Below are positions 59,176 through 64,000 of a DNA stretch of 64,000 bases, piece by piece. Below the pieces are notes generated by a model. The model had not been told where the DNA came from and ran no database searches. It worked only from the letters and a program-made list of their open reading frames with translations. Origin of the DNA: Lentzea pudingi (lineage in GTDB: Bacteria > Actinomycetota > Actinomycetes > Mycobacteriales > Pseudonocardiaceae); assembly GCF_014646255.1 (NCBI RefSeq), contig NZ_BMNC01000016.1:1-64000 (forward strand), in the 5' to 3' direction. Position numbers and translations under genes: made by a program. The stretch's first letter is position 1. Each line of letters starts with the position of its first letter.

Positions 59176-59189
59176 ACGTGACTAGCGCG

Positions 59190-60080
59190 TCAGTAGCGGT
59201 CGATCGTCGGCTTCTGCGCCGAGGAACCGGACTTGCCGAGCGTGCCGTCGTAGATCTTCTGCCAGTCGCCACCGTCCAGCGCGGCCTGCAGGATGTCGTT
59301 CACCTTGCCGCGCAGGGCGTCGTCGCCCTTGGGCAGGCCGATGCCGTAGGGCTCCTTGGAGAAGGTCTTGCCGACGACCTTCAGCTTGCCCTCCTCGGCG
59401 GAGGCGTAGCCCTTGAGGATCGCGTCGTCCGTGGTGACCGCGTCGACCTCACCGTTGAGCAGCTTGGTGACGCACTGCGAGTAACCCTGGAACTCCTGGA
59501 TGTTCTCGGGCTCGGTGTAGCCCTTCTCGCGGATCGTCTTGATCGGCGTCGAGCCGGTGACCGAGCAGACCTTCTTGCCCTTGAGGGTCTCCGGGCCGGT
59601 GATCGAGGAGTCGTCCTTCTTCACCAGCAGGTCCTGGCCGGCGACGAAGTACGGGCCCGCGAACGCGACCTTCTCCTTGCGACCGGCGTTGATCGTGTAG
59701 GTGCCGACGTAGTAGTCGACGTCACCGTTGATCAGCGCCTGCTCGCGAGCGGCCGACTGGATCGTCTTGAACTGGATCTTCTCGGGGTCGAAGCCGAGCT
59801 TCGCCGAGACCAGTCGCGCGATGTCGATGTCGAAGCCGCTGTACTTGTTCGTCGTCGGGTCCTTGTAGCCCAGACCCGGCTGGTCCTCCTTGACCCCGAC
59901 GATCAGCGAGCCGCGCGTCTTGATCTTCTCGAACGTCGGCGAACCCTCGACCTTGACGTCCTTCGCGACGTCGAACACGCCGGCGGGCGCCGGCGTCTCG
60001 CCGGGGCCACCTTCCTTGCCACACGCGGTCAGGGCCAGTGCGCCCGTGAGCAGCACCGCCGCAAGGGTGCGAACCCTCAT
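59190..60080 (-). CDS. gluB: Glutamate-type ABC transporter binding lipoprotein
   Basis: A 296-residue extracellular binding protein with a signal peptide and lipobox LTAC at residues 17-20. The SBP family 3 fold shows GSLIVGVKEDQPGLGY, SGFDIDIARLVSAKLG and DAVTTDDAILKGY, the latter holding the substrate Asp contact region. It captures an acidic amino acid for GluCD. The ATPase gene lies 39 bases upstream in the same operon. Confidence 0.94.
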   Translation of the reverse strand: MRVRTLAAVLLTGALALTACGKEGGPGETPAPAGVFDVAKDVKVEGSPTFEKIKTRGSLIVGVKEDQPGLGYKDPTTNKYSGFDIDIARLVSAKLGFDPEKIQFKTIQSAAREQALINGDVDYYVGTYTINAGRKEKVAFAGPYFVAGQDLLVKKDDSSITGPETLKGKKVCSVTGSTPIKTIREKGYTEPENIQEFQGYSQCVTKLLNGEVDAVTTDDAILKGYASAEEGKLKVVGKTFSKEPYGIGLPKGDDALRGKVNDILQAALDGGDWQKIYDGTLGKSGSSAQKPTIDRY

Positions 60081-60119
60081 CGTCCTTCTCCTGCCATTCG
60101 TTCGAAAGTGGGCTGACTA

Positions 60120-60872
60120 CTAGTGAGTCAGGATCTTGCCAAGGAAGTCCTTCGCGCGGTTGGACTTCGGGGCCGAGAAGAACTCTTCCGGGGTGGAGTC
60201 CTCGACGACCTCACCGTCGGACATGAAGATCACCCGGTCCGCGGCCTTGCGGGCGAAGCCCATCTCGTGGGTGACGACCAGCATGGTCATCCCGTCCTTG
60301 GCCAGGCCCGTCATGACGTCCAGGACCTCCTGGACCATCTCGGGGTCGAGCGCGGACGTCGGCTCGTCGAACAGCATCACCTTGGGCTTCATCGCGAGCG
60401 CGCGGGCGATCGCCGCGCGCTGCTGCTGCCCACCGGAGAGCTGAGCGGGGAACTTGTCGGCCTGGTTGGCGATCCCGACCCGCTCCAGCAGTTCCATCGC
60501 GGTCTTGCGGGCGTCGGCGGCCGGCGTCTTGCGAACCTTCATCGGCGCGAGCATCACGTTCTCGCCGATGGTCTTGTGCGCGAAAAGGTTGAAGGACTGG
60601 AACACCATGCCGACATCGGCACGAAGGCGGGCCAGTTCTTTTCCTTCGGCGGGAAGTGGTTGCCCGTCGACCTCGATGACGCCCGAATCGATCGGCTCGA
60701 GGCGGTTGATGGTCCGGCACAGGGTCGACTTACCGGAACCCGACGGCCCCAGCACGACCACGACCTGCCCCTTCGGCACTTCCAGCTGCACGTTCTTGAG
60801 CACGTGCAACGGGCCGAAGAACTTGTCCACACCCGCCACACGAATCATCGGCGGGGCAGAGGCGGCAGTCAT
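60120..60872 (-). CDS. gluA: Glutamate-type ABC transporter ATPase
   Basis: A 250-residue ATPase. Walker A GPSGSGKST near residue 42, Q-loop MVFQSFNLFAH, signature LSGGQQQRAAIARAL, Walker B VMLFDEPTSALDPE and switch His in VVTHEMGFA are all intact. GGAGG five bases before the ATG at 60872 decides the start; an ATG four codons upstream is possible. It is the first gene of the gluABCD operon. Confidence 0.95.
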   Translation of the reverse strand: MTAASAPPMIRVAGVDKFFGPLHVLKNVQLEVPKGQVVVVLGPSGSGKSTLCRTINRLEPIDSGVIEVDGQPLPAEGKELARLRADVGMVFQSFNLFAHKTIGENVMLAPMKVRKTPAADARKTAMELLERVGIANQADKFPAQLSGGQQQRAAIARALAMKPKVMLFDEPTSALDPEMVQEVLDVMTGLAKDGMTMLVVTHEMGFARKAADRVIFMSDGEVVEDSTPEEFFSAPKSNRAKDFLGKILTH

Positions 60873-61007
60873 CCAGTCCTCCATTTGGGGTCGTCGGCGT
60901 TGGCGGAAACCTAGGTGTCCGCCACCACACCAGTCCAGGACATTGAGCAAGACTTAGGGTCTCAACTCTGTCACAGGCAGACATCGGTTGCCCGGGAGGT
61001 AGCGAAA

Positions 61008-61682
61008 GTGCGCGTGCTGCTCGTCGAGGACGACGACAGGGTCGCCGAGGCCTTGGTCCCAGCCCTGACCAGACGGGGTTTCCACGTGGACCGGCAGGCC
61101 ACGGGCCGCGGCACGCTCGACCGCCTCACCGGCGTCGACGTGGTGCTGCTCGACCTCGGCCTGCCCGACATGGACGGTGTGACGCTGTGCCGTGCCATCA
61201 GGGCCGCGTCGGACGTCGCGATCATCGTGGTGTCCGCGAGAGGGGAGATCGACGACCGGATCCTCGGCCTGCACGCCGGGGCCGACGACTACCTCGTCAA
61301 GCCTTATGACGTGGGAGAACTCGTCGCGCGGGTGCACGCCGTGAGGCGGCGCCGCGGTGCCGACCCGGTCGGTGTGGGCGCGGTGTCCACAGAGGTGTTC
61401 GAGACCGGCGACGTGCGGGTCGACCTGGGGCGTCACGAGGTCACGGTCGCGGGGCAGTCGGTCGCGCTGTCCCGCAAGGAGTTCCAGGTGCTCGCGCTCG
61501 TGATGGCCGCGGGTGGCGCGGTGTGCACGCGGGAGCGGATCCTCGCCGAGGTGTGGGGCCGCACGTGGTCCGGTGCGAACCGGACGCTCGACGTGCACGT
61601 CGCCACGCTGCGGACGAAGCTCGGCAGGCCCGCGTTGCTGGAGACCGTGCGGGGCGTCGGCTATCGGCTGGGGCAGGTGTGA
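61008..61682 (+). CDS. OmpR-family response regulator
   Basis: A 224-residue regulator. The receiver (1-115) has VEDDDR, the phospho-Asp in VVLLDLGLPDMDG and Lys in YLVKPYD, and the winged helix (about 135-220) has SRKEFQVLALVMAAGGAVCTRERIL and RTLDVHVATLRTKLG. GGGAGGT precedes the GTG. The kinase gene follows after 57 bases. The target is unknown; the TAXI lipoprotein gene beyond the kinase is a candidate partner by context. Confidence 0.94.
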   Translation: MRVLLVEDDDRVAEALVPALTRRGFHVDRQATGRGTLDRLTGVDVVLLDLGLPDMDGVTLCRAIRAASDVAIIVVSARGEIDDRILGLHAGADDYLVKPYDVGELVARVHAVRRRRGADPVGVGAVSTEVFETGDVRVDLGRHEVTVAGQSVALSRKEFQVLALVMAAGGAVCTRERILAEVWGRTWSGANRTLDVHVATLRTKLGRPALLETVRGVGYRLGQV

Positions 61683-61739
61683 TCTCGATTGGGTGATCTT
61701 GTTCCGTCGGCGTGTCGCGATCGGGTGGGGTGACGGGCT

Positions 61740-63125
61740 GTGAGGTCTCGGCTGCTGGGCGTGGTGCTCGCGCTGATCGTGCTCGTCCTGGTGGGCCTGG
61801 GCGTGCCGCTGGGCCGCGGTGTGGCGGCCGCGGAGCAGCAGGAGATGTTCCTCGACCGGCTCACCGACACCAGCCGGTTCGCGTCGCTCGCGCAACGGCC
61901 GTTGATCGACGACAGCCCGCACCTGCTGAGGCCGGAACTGGAGCGCTACGACGAGCTGTACGACATCGGCGTGGCCGTGGTGGCCCGCGACGCGCCGACC
62001 GTGCCGGTGGTGGCGTCGCGCAACGACCTCGCGCTCGGTGACAACGCCGTGCAGGACCTGGTCAGCAAGGCGCTGGCCGGGCGCCTGCCGGTCGCCCCGC
62101 CGCTGTTCATGCCGTGGAGCGACACCTCGGTCGTGCTCGCCGAGCCGGTGCTGGTCGACGGTGAGGTGCGCGGCGCGGTGATCACGTTCTCGCCGACGGC
62201 CAAGACCCGGTTCGAGGTGCTCGCCTGGTGGGCGTTGCTGCTCGCGGCGAGCCTGCTGGTGCTGGCGCTCGCGGTGCTGCTGGCGCTGCCGGTGGTGCGC
62301 TGGACGCTGCGGCCGGTGCAGGCGCTCGACGACGCGACGGGGAAGCTCCTCGCGGCGGTGGTGTCGGGCCGGCCGGTGCCCCCGGTGGGCGCGGAGTCCG
62401 GTCCGCCGGAACTGCGCCAGCTCTCGCGGTCGTTCGACCAGATGGCCGCGAACGTGAGCGATGTGCTTGCCGCGCAACGGGCCTTCGTCGCCGACGCCTC
62501 GCACCAGCTGCGCAACCCGTTGACGGCGCTGAAACTCCGGCTGTCCAACCTGGAGGGTCACGTCGACGCGGAGGCGGAGGTGCACCAGGTCGAGGCGCTG
62601 AGCGAGACCGACCGCCTCAACCGCATCCTCGACGAGCTCCTCGCCATGGCACGCGCCGAGTCGAGCTCCGTGGACCCGGTCCCGGTCGACGTCGACAAGT
62701 CCGTGGCGGCACGGCTCTCGGCGTGGTCGTCGGCCGCGGCGGCGAAGGAGGTCCACCTCGTGCTCGACGGGGAACGGGTCGGCATGGCCCTCGTCCCGCC
62801 GCGCGGGGTCGAGACGATCCTGGACGCGCTGCTCGACAACGCGCTGAAGTTCACCGCGGAGGGCACGCTGATCGTGGTCGACGCCCGCAAGACCGGCGGG
62901 ATGGTCCGGCTCTCCGTCGCCGACCACGGGCCCGGCCTGCAGGCCGACGAGCTCGAACGGGCCACCGACCGGTTCTGGCGCAGCCCGGCCCACCAGAACG
63001 TGCCGGGCTCCGGGCTGGGGCTCTCGATCGTGCGGCTGCTCGTCGAACGCGTCGACGGCACCGTCGACCTCGAGTCCCCCGCGGACGGCGGCCTGAAGGT
63101 CGTGATCACACTTCCGGCGGTCTGA
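61740..63125 (+). CDS. Sensor histidine kinase
   Basis: A 461-residue membrane kinase. It has a short inside start, membrane segment 1 (about 5-25), an extracytoplasmic sensor of about 130 residues, membrane segment 2 (about 160-185), a HAMP-like linker, H-box ASHQLRNPLTAL near residue 258 with the phospho-His, then N (LLDNALKFT), G1 (DHGPGL) and G2 (GSGLGLSIV) boxes. It pairs with the regulator upstream. Its stop abuts the convergent TAXI gene. Confidence 0.94.
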   Translation: MRSRLLGVVLALIVLVLVGLGVPLGRGVAAAEQQEMFLDRLTDTSRFASLAQRPLIDDSPHLLRPELERYDELYDIGVAVVARDAPTVPVVASRNDLALGDNAVQDLVSKALAGRLPVAPPLFMPWSDTSVVLAEPVLVDGEVRGAVITFSPTAKTRFEVLAWWALLLAASLLVLALAVLLALPVVRWTLRPVQALDDATGKLLAAVVSGRPVPPVGAESGPPELRQLSRSFDQMAANVSDVLAAQRAFVADASHQLRNPLTALKLRLSNLEGHVDAEAEVHQVEALSETDRLNRILDELLAMARAESSSVDPVPVDVDKSVAARLSAWSSAAAAKEVHLVLDGERVGMALVPPRGVETILDALLDNALKFTAEGTLIVVDARKTGGMVRLSVADHGPGLQADELERATDRFWRSPAHQNVPGSGLGLSIVRLLVERVDGTVDLESPADGGLKVVITLPAV

Positions 63126-64000
63126 TCAGACCTTGGCCTCGCGGTAGTAGCGCATGGCGCCGTTGTGCAGCGGCACCGGCGACGTCTCGATCGCGGACCT
63201 CTGCTCGATCGTGCGTGCCGCCGAGTGCGCCTTCACGAGGTCGGGCTGCCCGTCGAACAGCTGCCGCACCAGCGCCTCGGCCACGTCGTCGGGCATCGAC
63301 TCGGTGACGAGCAGGAAGTTGCGCACCACCAGCGTGATGACCGGGCCGGAGCGCAGGTTGTAGATCGAGGCGGGCAGCGTCGCCGACCCGTACACGGGGT
63401 ACTGCTGGCGGAACGCGGGCAGCTCGTCCTTCAGGTCGAGCATCCGCACGCCGAGACCCTTGGTGAGGTCGGTGATCCGGCTCGTCGGCAGGCCGCCCGA
63501 CCAGAAGAACGCGTCGATCCTGCCCTCCTGCATGGCCTGCGCCGAGTCGTCGAGACCGAGGTTGACGGCCTGGGGCGTGACGTTGCGGGCCCGCAGCAGC
63601 CGGCTCGCGATGATCTCGACGCCCGAGCCCGTCGCGCCGATCGACACGCGCAGCCCCGACAGCTCGCCGAGCTTCGTCACCGGCAGGTCGGCGCGGACGA
63701 TGACCTGCAGGTAGTCGTCGTGCATGCGGGCCAGGGCGCGCAGCTTCGAGGCGCCTTCCATGCCCTCGACGGCGTCGGCCTGCGAGAAGCCGACCTCGGC
63801 CTGGCCGGTGACGAGCCGGGTGACGTTGTCCTTCGACCCGTCGGTCCGGACGACCTGGGGCCGCGCGATGCCGAGACGGCCGCTCCAGATGTCCGCGAGA
63901 CCGCTGCCGAGCGCGTAGTAGACGCCGGTCTCGCTGCCCGTCGCCATCGTGATCTTGATGTTCGACACCGAGCTGCTACAGCCCGTCAGGACCGTTGCGG
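63126..64000 (-). CDS. TAXI-family solute-binding lipoprotein (cut by window end)
   Basis: The visible 291 residues cover almost the whole protein; only the first part of the signal peptide is missing beyond 64000. A lipobox LTGC lies just inside the edge (about 63977-63986). The TAXI fold shows TMATGSETGVYYALGSGLADIW, VGFSQADAVEGM and LRVSIGATGSGVE. TAXI proteins bind substrates such as glutamate for TRAP transporters, but no TRAP permease is seen; it may instead serve the adjacent two-component system as a sensing protein. Confidence 0.9.
   Translation of the reverse strand, partial: ATVLTGCSSSVSNIKITMATGSETGVYYALGSGLADIWSGRLGIARPQVVRTDGSKDNVTRLVTGQAEVGFSQADAVEGMEGASKLRALARMHDDYLQVIVRADLPVTKLGELSGLRVSIGATGSGVEIIASRLLRARNVTPQAVNLGLDDSAQAMQEGRIDAFFWSGGLPTSRITDLTKGLGVRMLDLKDELPAFRQQYPVYGSATLPASIYNLRSGPVITLVVRNFLLVTESMPDDVAEALVRQLFDGQPDLVKAHSAARTIEQRSAIETSPVPLHNGAMRYYREAKV

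Overview
The window is GC-rich, densely packed chromosomal DNA of an actinomycete. The gene order class II DAHP synthase / Ser-Thr kinase / Rv2175c-like / mptA / prenyl synthase / metF / lppM matches the Mycobacterium tuberculosis Rv2171-Rv2178c neighbourhood, and DUF3046-recA-recX is the usual actinobacterial recA locus. Together with gluABCD and an Rv0247c-0249c-type succinate dehydrogenase, this points to Pseudonocardiales (Lentzea/Saccharothrix/Actinosynnema-like). That placement is inference from gene content. I see no phage, insertion sequence, CRISPR array, rRNA or tRNA.

Layout. 0.1-9.9 kb: an aromatic (meta-cleavage) catabolic island with two IclR regulators. It holds an FMO/cupin/SnoaL-like operon, an SDR/cupin/C-C hydrolase/extradiol dioxygenase operon, and a hydratase/acetaldehyde dehydrogenase/aldolase operon that finishes the route to pyruvate and acetyl-CoA. 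IclR-type palindromes lie at the divergent promoters. 10-22.3 kb: DUF2891, DAHP synthase, a PASTA-domain kinase with its Rv2175c-like partner, phytoene synthase, MptA, prenyl diphosphate synthase, MetF, LppM and a DUF885 protein. 22.4-28.8 kb: VOC protein, PhoD-like phosphoesterase, two small conserved genes with a LexA box, a YbaK protein, an acetyltransferase, and a GntR regulator coupled to ACC deaminase. 28.8-39 kb: Lhr helicase, a membrane-anchored Hsp70-like protein, MFS transporter, DUF3046, recA, recX and an OhrR-like regulator. 39-46.5 kb: secreted hydrolase and protease, a frameshifted membrane protein, an RNA ligase plus HD-polynucleotide kinase pair (RNA repair), a DUF4142 protein, and an ECF sigma/anti-sigma pair. 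46.7-57.5 kb: large LuxR regulator, Entner-Doudoroff eda and edd, succinate dehydrogenase and an orphan response regulator. 57.5-64 kb: glutamate-type ABC transporter, a two-component system, and a TAXI lipoprotein cut by the window end.

The most unusual signal is a family of six intergenic hairpins (17-20 bp arms built from two interchangeable sequence types). Every copy has an AT-rich ATATAT-type palindrome within about 110 bp, and I noticed that motif nowhere else in the window. Two copies are about 104-bp inverted duplicates bracketing 12 kb. One motif overlaps the leaderless start codon of the GntR regulator and another covers the likely -35 region of eda. This suggests a dispersed terminator-plus-operator element.

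DNA-damage control is also readable. recA carries both a LexA box and the LexA-independent RecA-NDp (PafBC-type) promoter. lhr carries a near-identical NDp promoter, and a second LexA box lies beside the HEPN-type gene. Many genes show TAnnnT about 7 nt upstream of the start codon, which marks leaderless transcripts; in one case two such boxes overlap back to back between divergent genes.
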